A DNA stretch of 64,000 nt from Ciona intestinalis. Lineage: Eukaryota; Chordata; Ascidiacea; Phlebobranchia; Cionidae. Made by a program: the position numbers and the translations under genes. The notes under the pieces were generated by a model. That model was given only the letters and a program-made list of their open reading frames with translations, had not been told where the DNA came from and ran no database searches. Positions 49,321 through 60,576 of this stretch are shown one piece after another. Positions within the stretch are counted from its first letter, which is position 1. Each line of letters starts with the position of its first letter. The stretch lies in assembly GCF_000224145.3 (NCBI RefSeq), contig NC_020174.2:4469026-4533025 (forward strand), written 5' to 3'.

Positions 49321-51228
49321 ATGGCCGAAGCAGCGAACGTAAAACCTGAACTCGGCTACAACCATCTTGGAAATTACAAAATCGAACGAAAAATTGGCAA
49401 AGGTCAATTCAGCGAAGTCTACCGAGCAATATGTTTATTGGACTCAAAGCTGGTTGCTCTGAAAAAAGTAAAGGTAAAGTTACATAAATAGTGATTTTTA
49501 ACGTACTTTATGCTTACTAAAACGCTGGAGTTTTATAATCAAATATTTTTGTTTTAGATATTCGAAATGATGGATGCTAAAGCTCGCCAAGATTGTATCA
49601 AAGAAATAGATTTATTAAAGGTAATTATTGAAACTTATATATAAAAAATATCTGAACATTAATTTTTTGTTAAAAACTAGGTTTTTTCTATCAAAACATA
49701 CTTGCCAATTTAATTTTTTTTTTCAGCAATTGAATCACAGCAATGTGATTTGTTACCTTGCATCATTTATTGAAGATAATGAATTGAATATAGTCCTTGA
49801 ACTTGCTGATGCGGGAGACCTTAGCAGAATGATAAAGGTTTGTTGCCCATTTATTGTTCTGTTACTATAACATGGTCAAAAGCCTTCCCACGGCTCACTA
49901 TGAATATATACACCTTAAAAGGCTAGATTTGTTATCTGTAAAATTCCCAAGGATTTGTATTCAAAGTCACCAAAGGTTTGGCAAATTTTGTGTGGAGAAA
50001 AAGCACAAAATCAGAACGTTCCTAAAATTATACCCCTGTATAAATAATATATATATATAGTTGGTGTAATGTGCTTGTTTTTACAGCATTTTAAAAACCA
50101 AAAAAGACTGATCCCTGAACGGACAGTTTGGAAATATTTTGTACAACTTGCTTCCGCAGTGGCACACATGCACTCAAGAAGGTATAGTGTGGATTTTGAA
50201 TTAGGCATGTCCAAATTAGTGACTGATGCACTTGCTTATTTTAATAGAGTTATGCACCGAGACATTAAACCCGCCAATGTGTTCATCACTGCACAAGGTG
50301 TTGTAAAGCTTGGAGATCTGGGCCTCGGAAGATACTTTTCGTCAAAAACCAGCTTTGCACAAAGTTTAGGTAATATAGTGTTCATTTTTTAACATACTAT
50401 TTTTTTAAAACATTATTTTTAACATTAGTTTTGGTTTAGTTGGTACGCCATACTACATGTCACCAGAAAGAATCCATGAAAACGGTTACAACTTTCGGTC
50501 TGACATCTGGTCACTGGGTTGTTTACTTTATGAAATGGCAGCTTTACAGTCACCTTTTTACGGAGATAAAATGAATCTTTATGCATTGTGCAAAAAAATA
50601 GAAAGCTGCGAGTATCCTCCATTGCCTGCCGATATATATTCTGAAGAAGTAAGTTTTCTTATTTGTTACTGGTTTTAGTTCTTGTCTGGTGGACATAACA
50701 TTCATGTTTTCATATATGGTAATTAAGATGTTAAATATACAGAATGATAAAAAAACAGCAAAATGCCAGTAGTTAAGTTGGATTAAAAATATAGCCATAC
50801 ATAAAACAAGTATTTAGATGTTTTAAAATAATATATTAAACATATGCAATATAATTTTATTTAAAAAAGTAAGTATGTATTTATATATATAAGTTTTTTA
50901 CTAGTTATGCTTTCATTAAAATGTGAACACCACTTGTTTGGTTGTTAAGTGTCTAATCCATGGCTTTGCTTTAATCCTACTTAATTTATTGATTATTTCA
51001 AGAAGCAAAGTGCAAAAAGGTCAGTCAAGCTCTAATTCTTATTATATATATACAGTGAGATATAGAATCAAGTTAAAAGTTATCGTCTGTCTTAAATGTT
51101 TTTGTATGTTACAGCTTCGTGATTTAGTGGCTGTGTGCATTAACCCCGACCCAGAAAAACGGCCGGACATTGAACATATTTACAACATTGCTAGCAAAAT
51201 GTATGAAGCCACGAAAACTAGAGCATGA
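49321..51228 (+). CDS. NEK7: NIMA-related serine/threonine kinase NEK6/NEK7
   Basis: A mitotic kinase acting downstream of NEK9 in spindle assembly and cytokinesis; vertebrate NEK7 also licenses the NLRP3 inflammasome. Seven exons (49321-49473, 49558-49620, 49727-49837, 50087-50181, 50248-50369, 50440-50648, 51115-51228) give 288 residues. Near-identical to human NEK7 over the catalytic domain: [12 protein letters not shown] glycine loop, VALKK lysine, [29 protein letters not shown] catalytic loop, DLG in place of DFG (usual for NEK6/7), activation segment [12 protein letters not shown] and [10 protein letters not shown]. The N-terminal extension before GYN is short, and there is no C-terminal regulatory tail, as in vertebrate NEK6/7. 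It probably predates the NEK6/NEK7 duplication. Confidence 0.96.
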
Positions 51229-53407
51229 TGTTGTTACCTTTTTCTTCAAGTACTAGCAGCAGTAGCAGGTGCACTGTGTTCTTGGTGCTTTTACGGAATA
51301 TCTTTACCTTAATTTTTGCATCACTTATCCCTTTAAAACCGTGCAGCCAATTCCAACCATTCATTGTGCTATTAATATTGATACCTACATTTTCTGTTGG
51401 CCAAAGTTTCAAAATGCCTTGTGTATCATTGTGTGCAGCCTATCATTAAGTGTGCTTACAAAGCCAGTTATTTTACGTTTAAAAGGTTACTTTTGCTATA
51501 ATGTAACAAGTGTATTGAAACTATTTTATTTCAGCAATATCTTCAGCCTAAAAGCATTTAAACCAAATTTAACTATTGTTACTTCTTTTTAGTATCGTTT
51601 CTTGGTTTGCTTTTCTTTATTGTTATGAATGTATTGCCTGTGTAATATGTACAAAACCAAAGTATATTAATTCTTCATATAGGCCAGTTGTAACTTGTTT
51701 CATATAAAATTCCTCATTTTTTCCCATCTTAGCTTAGTTTGTTTTATGTTCATAAGAAAGTAGTTATTTTAGATGTATGTATATCAGTGGTTCCTAAACT
51801 ATTGTACTTTAATAGTTCCAGGTGGTACATGGGATCTTCTTTGATTTTTAGAAATTTTAAATGGTACAACATCATTTTAAAATAGGTGTAATGTGAGGAA
51901 TACCGGGGTTGGGTTAACATGTCATTTGGAAGGCTGGGACTTCATATGTTTTGGCACGCCAGTTTTAAGTTTAAAACATCTTTTACCCTGCTGTTAGGTG
52001 TCCAAAGATGCAAGCAGAGTCCAAGAGTTTACATTACCTAAATTTTTTTTAATGACACCCTAGATTTTACTGAAATTTCAGTAAACAAGACGCCTCTGCT
52101 CCTATAAGTGTATAAATAGGTACATAAGTAGATACTGTTTTTTTTTAACCACTGGTAAACTGGTATTCCTTCACCAATCAAGAACTTAAACTAGTTCATA
52201 TTCTTCTTACCTAATTGAATCACTCATTAGTAATTGTTTCATTGCACTAACAGCCTTGTATTGTGCTTAATGTTAGTGCATGTACATTCGTTGCACTTTT
52301 GTAGTTTTAGCACACAAATAAATAGCCCTGTATGTCAAATTTTTCCCTACTTTTAAGCTATTAACCAGGTACAAGTAGTGCATTGAAAGACCAGTTTTAA
52401 ATGAGACAACTGCCTTCTAAAACTTAAGTTCAAGGTATGTATGCCATAATATCCTAATAAATGGAAACTTATTATCATTACATTACAGGTGATTACAGAA
52501 AAACTGTAGTTGTAGTGTTAACAGTTTGTATGAAGACGACACCGAAATGCAAGGTATTTTTTTGTAGAAATTTTATACTATTGTTGTCCTGGGTAGTAGT
52601 TACAAGTCTAGTAATAATATACTTTGTTGTTCTAATAGTTTTAAGGTAACGGAACAAATCTGGCCAAAGGTTTATTGAATGTTGCCCTGAAGCACCTCAG
52701 ACATACATCAGGGAGTTTATCAAAGCAGAGCTTATAACAGTGTATTATTAAAAACTGAAATCGAGACGTCAATATTTATGCACTAAATTAATTATTACTT
52801 CGTATGTTTAAAACCAAGTTTCGCTCGGTGTTGATCTAACATATTTGTACTAGGACCAATGTTTGTTAATATTTTTATATTATGACAATTACTTTAATAT
52901 TACTTTCAATGGATATAAGATTAAATTGCTATACTTCATAAACGACAACTTGTGATGTTATAAATAATTGAAAAGAAGTTAACATTATTGACTCGACAAG
53001 TTAGGTAGACCTACCTTGTGAATATTTACTTACACGAGTATGTTTGATAAACTAGTGTTAAGTTTTCATAACCTAATACTTTCCTGGTTACTTATTTCCA
53101 TGATAGTATTAGTTTAATGTGTCTATTGTAATTTTTGGTCCTGAGTTTACACGTCTCCTTTATTTTTATAAATAATAAAAAATAAATCATTTATCTCCAG
53201 CATAATTTTTTTCCATACTAATAAAAATCACATATAAATCTACTCAAATTTAATTCGCTACACACAGCACACTCATTAATTGAAACACATGAATTACAGT
53301 GGTAAGATCATACAAAAGTTAAGTGCAAGTTGGAGATATGTACATGATTAAACAATACCATACAATTGAAGAATATAGGATTAACACAAAATTTGTTGAC
53401 ATTTGAG
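51229..53407. other. NEK 3' UTR and spacer
   Basis: No gene recognised in about 2.2 kb. A consensus AATAAA lies at 52317-52322 and more occur around 53165-53185, so the NEK transcript may have a long or alternative 3' UTR. A 62-codon frame at 52461 contains one hydrophobic span but has no other support. Confidence 0.45.
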
Positions 53408-56400
53408 TTAAAGTTTCATTTGATTTTTATCGATTTGATGGGGTTGGAAAGCAAGTTCAACTTTTCTTCGCAGTTCTATAACGTCCTCTGTCTCCTCATC
53501 CTACAATAATATCAAACTCTATAAATTAGATTCTGCCTTGCACAATGGTTACGGACTACGGTACTATTGTAACCAATGGATACAACAGTGTTCGAGTCTT
53601 ATTGATGCTACCATTGTGGTTGTTTGTCTCTTTGGTCAAGACGTTTAAGACTTATTTCCCAAAACTAGCTGTTTTCCAAATTTCAGCCATCAGAACAAAC
53701 AGTACCGCACAAAGTTACATATCTGGTACTGCTAAGCAGGCACAAGGTGTATGCAATTGGGCATCGTGTTAAAATAACTGTCATTTCCACATCGTAGGCA
53801 GGTAAATAAGTGCAGTTCATTCACTCAATATTCACTGTATTCCTTTTTATTATACAGAACCTAACACTTACATTTTTGTAAAACAACTTTTTTACAAGAA
53901 TTATATAAACTTTTCATGTTCTTACCTGAAACATGGGGAATCGTCGCAGCATTTTTTCTGGGTAAAGCTCCCTTACTATATGTGGTACAACAGCTACTTC
54001 CATCCTTGTAATGTATTCAATAAGATTGTGCACCATGTAAATGCACAGTGTTGGCAAACGTGCAATCTCATTAAACATGGGAACATTTTCCACAATGTCC
54101 AGCACTTGCTGTTGAGTAAAAAAAAATATATTTAATATTGTAAGAGTTATTTGGCAAACCTACTAATCACAGACCAAATTTATTTGACATCACTAACAAG
54201 TAACAACAGAACAGTATTTCTATATGTTCAGTTAAAAACGATATGTTTTGTTACTAATTTTCCTTTGATTACTGTATTTAATGAGATAAATAAAATTTAT
54301 ATTCCGCAATTAATGTATCATTACCAAAAAAGAAAAAAAAAACGAAGCAAAGCTATTTGTATTACCTCGGAAAAATCGCCAGATAATCTTGCCACAAGCT
54401 CGTAAAGTATTGGTCCTTTAACAGATTGATAGATAATGGTCCGATCAGGTCGCATTTCTTCCTTAAGCACTGTTATCTGTGATGTTCTTCCAGTAATCAG
54501 CTTGCGGGATCTTCTCAATAGTTTACCAGACAAAATTGTTTTCAACAGAACATTAATTGTTACCTGGAATATATATTGATAAAGCAAATTCTGCTATGGG
54601 AATATGAAACAAAGGATTAAATAATTCATATTAGTATAGCTAAATTTTAGTGAGCTATTGTAACATTTATAACCTGTTGTTCTGTAATTTCTGTTTCCCA
54701 ATCTGCTGGATTACAATGTATGTAACTTTGTGGAGAATTGTTATTTTTGTATGATTTACAATTGAGACAAACTATTAAATTAGTAACCATTGAGATAAGA
54801 ATAAGCAATAAAATGGCAGCTAATGAAGATTTGCTAGACTCTAGAGGTTAAATTATGTAAATTCTATTTACTTTTTCTTCTGGTTTGCAGTTTGGTAAGT
54901 CACTATGCAGCGGATACTTGAAATCTTCCAGGCCATCCATCAGTAACAACATACTTTTCTCTTTTGATAAAATTAACCTCATCAGTTGTCTACGAGGAAG
55001 TCGGTAGTAATCGGGTTTAAGAAAACAAATGAAATCTCCAAGATCTAAACGATCCTTCATCTGAAAGGTAAAAGAATGGTTTACATTGGTCAGAACTTGG
55101 GAGGCACATTGGTTGCATGAACACTTCTAAGCCCATTCCTTACAGATGTACAAAAAGCAGTCTGGATGTTGGGGTAATGGGCCAAAATAAAAGGGGCCCA
55201 TGAAACTTAATCATTTACATTATAAGATGAAAAAGTAAGGGGAGTTTTGGACTTGTTCTTAGAATTACTATTGGCAAAATTGTATGCCTGGAAACTAATG
55301 CATTATATACTTCAAACAAGAAAATAAGTTCAAACAATTAGTGTTTTTAAAACAAAATTTGGAAACCTAATGGCACTTACAGTAAACACGGCTGTAACTT
55401 CTCTGAAACTGCACCATAATACAACCTCAACCCCTCTGTAAGGTGGTCGTGATTCAAACTCAAACTGGTGTTGTAGATTTCGCAGTTTAAATGTTTTTCC
55501 GCACCCACCATCCCCAATTACAAACAAATATCTTCTGCCTCGTTCCTCTAAAGACAACTGTAAAGAACAGCAGGTGTATTTGTCATCTACCATGGATCTA
55601 CTTCTTAACATACCATAATTTTATATATTCTGTTGGTGTTAGTGACAGTTGTTATACCACGGGTGTCCTTACGATTTACAAAAGACAGGGTAAATAAGTT
55701 ACATTCATTAATAACAAATTCTATGAAACAATATTAAAAATCTACTTACATGGCTAAACCAATCACATGATGCATCTTTGTCTGTTTCAATGCAATCTGC
55801 AGTTATTTCTTTTTGTTGGCTTGAATCAATGTTTAAATATTCAAACAACTGACGGTTCTTTTCAGACTCTTTCTCCTTTTTTTTGTTGTCCACACGGTTT
55901 CCTCTCAGAACTTCAATCAATTCATAATCTGCATGTGAAATGAGATTTTCAGATTTAAAAAAAATCTGTAGGTACCTATTATTAAAGTAGTATTTTATGT
56001 GAGAAATTGTAGGTTAAGTAATGTATAATTATAATTGAATTGGTTGGTCTGTATATATGTATACATGTTAATCTGCAGTGGGCACACTTAGTTATTGAAG
56101 GGCGAAAGTTATCTTTTTAATTTTCTTTGTTACTTAACACTATAAAGGTTACAATGAACTAACTCCATTTCCATAGTAATGCATATATACACAGCCAATA
56201 TAGAATTTATCTGGTACCTGTCATACGAGGTCCTTGTATACTGTTATCACCTTTGTCTCTTGTTGCTGTTCTGAAAGCCAGTGAAATACTTTAGTAATTC
56301 ACAAAATAAGTGTATATAATAGGTTGGGGTAAGATGGTACATGTTTTCGGTCTTTTTTCATTCAATTTAGTAGTAAATAATGAAAACTGAAAAGGGCATA

Positions 56401-56627
56401 TAACCATATCTTTGCAACTCTAAAGGTGTGTCTTTAATTGTTTAAACCAAACCTAAAAAAAAAGAGATTTTGGTGCTAACGGCATCCCATCTTGCCCCAC
56501 AGAATTAAACTTTTAAGTCTTACATTCTGTTTCCTTCTTTAGTAATGATAAAGTTGTTTTTTGATTTTCTTCCTTTAGAGCTAGAACTTGCATTTTCTTC
56601 TTCGATTTCATTCTTTTTAGTCGACAT
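53408..56627 (-). CDS. compact NACHT-domain protein without LRR
   Basis: Probably a STAND-type NTPase related to NLR proteins; role unknown. Eight exons in reading order (56524-56627, 56218-56270, 55750-55928, 55381-55557, 54872-55060, 54366-54563, 53926-54108, 53408-53500) give 391 residues. The N-terminal ~110 residues are charged and contain no death-fold domain that I can identify. The P-loop is FVIGDGGCGKT; Walker B is SMLLLMDGLEDF; a sensor-1-like KLITGRTSQ follows; then FNEIARLPTLCIYMV, like the winged-helix region of NACHT proteins. It ends 30 residues after that with no leucine-rich, WD40 or TPR repeats. A MITE lies in intron 1. Head-to-head with RPL5, the starts about 525 bases apart. 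It could be a truncated NLR or a distinct small family. Confidence 0.72.
56315..56505 (+). mobile_element. MITE copy, diverged, in NACHT gene intron 1
   Basis: Left AGGTTGGGGTAAGATGGTAC and right GGCATCCCATCTTGCCCCAC form an imperfect inverted repeat. TTTAGTAGTAAATAA and TTAATTGTTTAAA match the family interior. It is the most diverged complete copy here, so probably the oldest. Confidence 0.75.
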
Positions 56628-57152
56628 ATTTAAACAATTCGTAACAAACCATACGTTTGTTTTTCAAAAACGGTTACATAAAAGCAGAACAAGACAATTG
56701 TTGAAATCGGGGGATTTCCCGTGAAGAAAACGGCAAAAGTTGCATTTTTACTTCTGTTGTAAATAGATTCTACTAAGAGAATATTGATCTAAATTAAAAT
56801 ATATTAAAAGAATCAAATTTTGTTCGTTGTATTATTTTTAGTGTCACAAAAATGGCTATTTATCTTCTTAGACCCTTTGTAAAAGAATATTTTTAAAAAG
56901 TCGTTGAAAAATAATTATAGTAATAACTTACTACAGTCAATTAATCATTGTTAATTCTCTCATTTGACTTAATAGCCGTTCGATTTTTAATATTAAAAGC
57001 CGTTGATTTTTTTTCTCACGCTTTGGGGGTCATGACCCGAAAATGCGGAAGTGGATCGCAAGAACTTTTTCTCATTCTTTTTCAGTGCGTCGGCCCCAAG
57101 ACCGAAGCTACCTGCACATTGTCCATGTGAGCGAGCTCAAGGAGCGATAAAT
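56628..57152. promoter_or_regulatory. divergent promoter of NACHT gene and RPL5
   Basis: 525 bases separate the two start codons. Near the RPL5 side, pyrimidine-rich CTTTTTCTCATTCTTTTTC (about 57066-57083) could hold a TOP-type start site typical of ribosomal protein genes. The site of transcription start is not proved. Confidence 0.4.
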
Positions 57153-60100
57153 ATGGTATGTTACACAATACAAATTGTTTAAAATGATTTTTTACAGTAT
57201 ATTTTATCACAAAGTATACGTCAATGTTTGTTTTATTCGCGCATTAAGCCGATTTAGTTGGATAAACGTGGCTGAAAAATACGTCATGAAAACGTCTGGA
57301 CTGAAACAGTAGTTCTATCTCACACGTTTGTTTAATCTTCCATTTGTAGAGAAATTATTCATGCATATTTAAAATACTAATATTCCATAATTGTACAATT
57401 ATTTAAAGTTAGACAGGTGAGCAGCAAGTTTATGCAGTTTGGTGAAAAAAGTTGATTTATGGAATTTTAACTCCGATCTCGCCTTCAAACATTTGGCTTT
57501 CATGTTGTCCTATACAGCTTTTATATTTGTTAATATAGCAGTGACAAAGTATTCTTAGTAGATAAAAACAGCCTAGAGACAAAGTTTGACTTATTGTTTA
57601 TTTAGAAATTAGTTATAAAAGAAGATATTTTTCACTTTACAATCTTTGGGTATACTTGTGCATTACATTGAAAGTTACACATTTTTTAGGTGTAGGTTTA
57701 TTGCGCATTCTTATTGGCAGCATGCTAAAAAAAGTTCAAAATAGTTCTGTTCTAAACAAAATAAATAGTCACAATTACAAACCTTATTGTTTATATTGGT
57801 GTAAACTGTAAACCACTCACTTATTCTCTATTTTATTTTCCAGGGATTTGTAAAAGTTGTAAAAAACAAAGCGTACTTCAAGCGGTACCAAGTAAAATAT
57901 CGAAGACGACGGGAAGGCGTGACCGATTATTTTGCGAGAAAACGGCTCGTCGTTCAAGACCGCAACAAGTACAACACCCCTAAGTATCGCATGATCGTGA
58001 GGTTTACGAACAAGGACATTATTACTCAGGTAAGCTTGTGTGATTGTATGCAAGTCTGCAGAATATGATATTTCTTGACGAAATATTGCGTGTGGGAGAC
58101 TTATTTTTTGCATGCACATATTCTATCAATAAGTATTGGTGTGCAAAGCATGTACATTTTCAAGCCACATTGGGACATCCAACTGTAGTACAGATTTGTT
58201 CATATTTAAATTTATTGATGTGAGCAACTATGGCAGACATAACTAAAAGTTTGTCAACAAAATCGTTTGTGCATCTTCATACTATAGGGGTGGTTACGGT
58301 GAAGTTACTACAATACCAAAAAATTTAATTGTTTCCAATAAAGGTGTTGGGGAGTAGTGAGCATGTATTGATTGAATTGTACGTTTGTAAATAACAGTTC
58401 GTGTTATTCTGAAATTTTTATTTTTTTGTACAGTATTTTTTTAACAGTATTTGTTGTGTAGAATAACCTACCTTTTGTGTCATTTTGTTTAACCTTTGTT
58501 AAATGGACTTTCCAATACTTAGCTACCCCCATATTGCAGATAGCGTACGCCCGAATTGAGGGAGATGTTGTCATATGCGCTGCATATGCACATGAACTTC
58601 CAAGGTACGGTGTCAAGGTCGGGTTGACCAACTACTCCGCTGCTTACTGCACTGGCTTGTTGTTGGCCAGGAGGGTAAGTGTCTTTACTTTTCCTCCACA
58701 CTTTGTTATGCTGTAACAAGTTTTTTTGGTGTGTTTTGTAATATGCTGTGTTTCAAAACTTGGACTGTTTCTTCACTTTTTTAAATTACGGTTTTGTGAT
58801 GTTATGTTTTTGTTGTGAAGTATCATTATGAAGACTTATGCGACTGAAAGCTAACTTTAGTAATTCAAACCTATTCCATAACCATAACGTACTATCACAG
58901 TTGCTTACCAAATTTGGATTGGATAAAATCTACGAAGGACAAACAGAGATTGATGGTGATGAATACAATGTTGAAGACATTGATGGCCAACCGGGTGCAT
59001 TCAGGTGAACAATTGTCATGTTAACATATGCATCGGTGTCATGGTTACATTGGTGGGAATTGCTTTCATAAACATTCGATTTGTAAAGACACAAATTGAA
59101 AGTTTTAATACAAACTGGTTTACCCCCCCTTAAACCAAAATATACCTTGGGAATTTGGGATTATCCTGCTGCTACACAAGTACACAACTACCCATTTTAA
59201 TTATTTTAGTGCATATTACTAACTAATATATAATGACAACGCTCTCATTTTACGTTTTTGATTCATTACGTCATTATATCAATCTAATATACCTTAAATG
59301 TAGTATTTATTGGGTATCTGATATATAACTATGAAACTTTATTATGCTTTCCAACAGAAATAACAGGCTGTATTATTAATATAACTTTGATCATTCTTCA
59401 GAGCATTCTTGGATATTGGTCTTGCCCGTACCACTACCGGTGCACGAATATTCGGTGCAATGAAGGGAGCTGCTGACGGTGGTCTCGACATTCCCCACTC
59501 AGTGAAAAGGTTCCCAGGTTACGATGCCGAGAGCAAGGAGTTCAATGCTGAGGTTCATCGTAACCACATCTTCGGACAACACGTCAGCGAGTACATGACA
59601 AGCTTGGAGGAATCGGATGAAGACGCTTTTAAACGTCAAGTAATTTAAACTGTTTTCTAACTTGAAATTGAAGCATTTTACTTTGAAGCAAGAAGCTATC
59701 TTTGTCCCAGATTACCAAGTGTTTTCTAACTGGAAAAAAGCTTGAAGCCGTTTCAAGAGTTTACTTACTTAAAAAACTTGAGCTTAATAAGATTTGTTAG
59801 GTCTGGCAGCAACAGTTCAATATATAGACAAGTTATTACTGCAATATGAGTAAGATGTTTAAGAAATGTTTCAGGAAATAATAGTTGAGAGTTGGATGTT
59901 AGGAGTTTATGGTAGTTGCAAGACCTTCATTTTTGCAGAACAAACTTAAATTTTATGAAAAAGTTGTGATATTATTAAATGTAGTTGATGGTTCTAATGT
60001 TGCATTATTTTCTTACCCAGTTCTCCCAGTACATTAAGAACGGGATTACAGCTGATGGGGTTGAAGAGATGTACAAGAAAGCGCACGCTTCTATTCGTGA

Positions 60101-60308
60101 AGACCCTACACCTAAAGCTAAGGTGGAAAAACAGGTCCCAAAGAAGAGGTATGATGCAAAATTATCTCAAAACCCAAAAGTATGGATTTCATGCCTTTTT
60201 CGTCGTTTCAGATGGAACCGCGCCAAGTTGACCAAGAGTCAACGAGAGGACCGTGTCCGACAAAAGAAGGCGTCATACCTTCGCGCAATTGGCGCAGGGG
60301 ACAACTAA
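57153..60308 (+). CDS. RPL5: 60S ribosomal protein L5 (uL18)
   Basis: A large-subunit protein that binds 5S rRNA with RPL11 and joins the central protuberance; free 5S RNP also restrains MDM2 in vertebrates. Exons 57153-57155 (only the ATG), 57844-58029, 58540-58674, 58901-59004, 59402-59639, 60021-60148, 60212-60308 give 296 residues against 297 in human. Almost every block is conserved: [93 protein letters not shown] and [20 protein letters not shown]. The first exon ending right after ATG is also seen in human RPL5. AATAAA at 60383-60388 is the likely poly(A) signal. Vertebrate RPL5 introns host snoRNAs; I could not identify one with confidence here. Confidence 0.98.
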
Positions 60309-60576
60309 ACTGGTTGCCGCATTGTTTGGTGACGTCATCACATATTATGACGTCATCAGTGACTCGCGGTGGAGGCGACCAGAATAAATTAAAAATCTTA
60401 ACCTTGAATGGTCGTTTATTCACGAAACTGAGTACTAATACTAAACGTAAAGGATACTGCGGCATCACAAAGCTGTTATATAGTTCTAGATCCCAATCTC
60501 TTGGAAGGATTTACTGAATGGCTGTGAATTGCTTTGCGGGGAAGCTTTTGTTCTATAGTGGCTTAGTATTAAGGTT

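Noticed and set aside
52461-52649. 62-codon frame with a hydrophobic span after NEK
   Set aside because: It lies in the probable NEK 3' region; one hydrophobic stretch in AT-rich DNA is not enough, and a donor-like site interrupts it.
53545-53772. 75-codon plus-strand frame within the last intron of the NACHT gene
   Set aside because: No domain, no splice partners and no known homologue by eye.
54660-54790. Possible extra exon of the NACHT gene encoding a CNPADWETEITEQQ segment
   Set aside because: No acceptor gives the phase required by the exon before it, while the flanking exons (PEEK to VTINVLL) join directly in frame.
58675-58900. C/D-box snoRNA in RPL5 intron 3
   Set aside because: GTGATGT and a later CTGA are present, but there is no terminal stem, and I cannot assign a guide region; vertebrate hosting of snoRNAs in RPL5 alone is not evidence.
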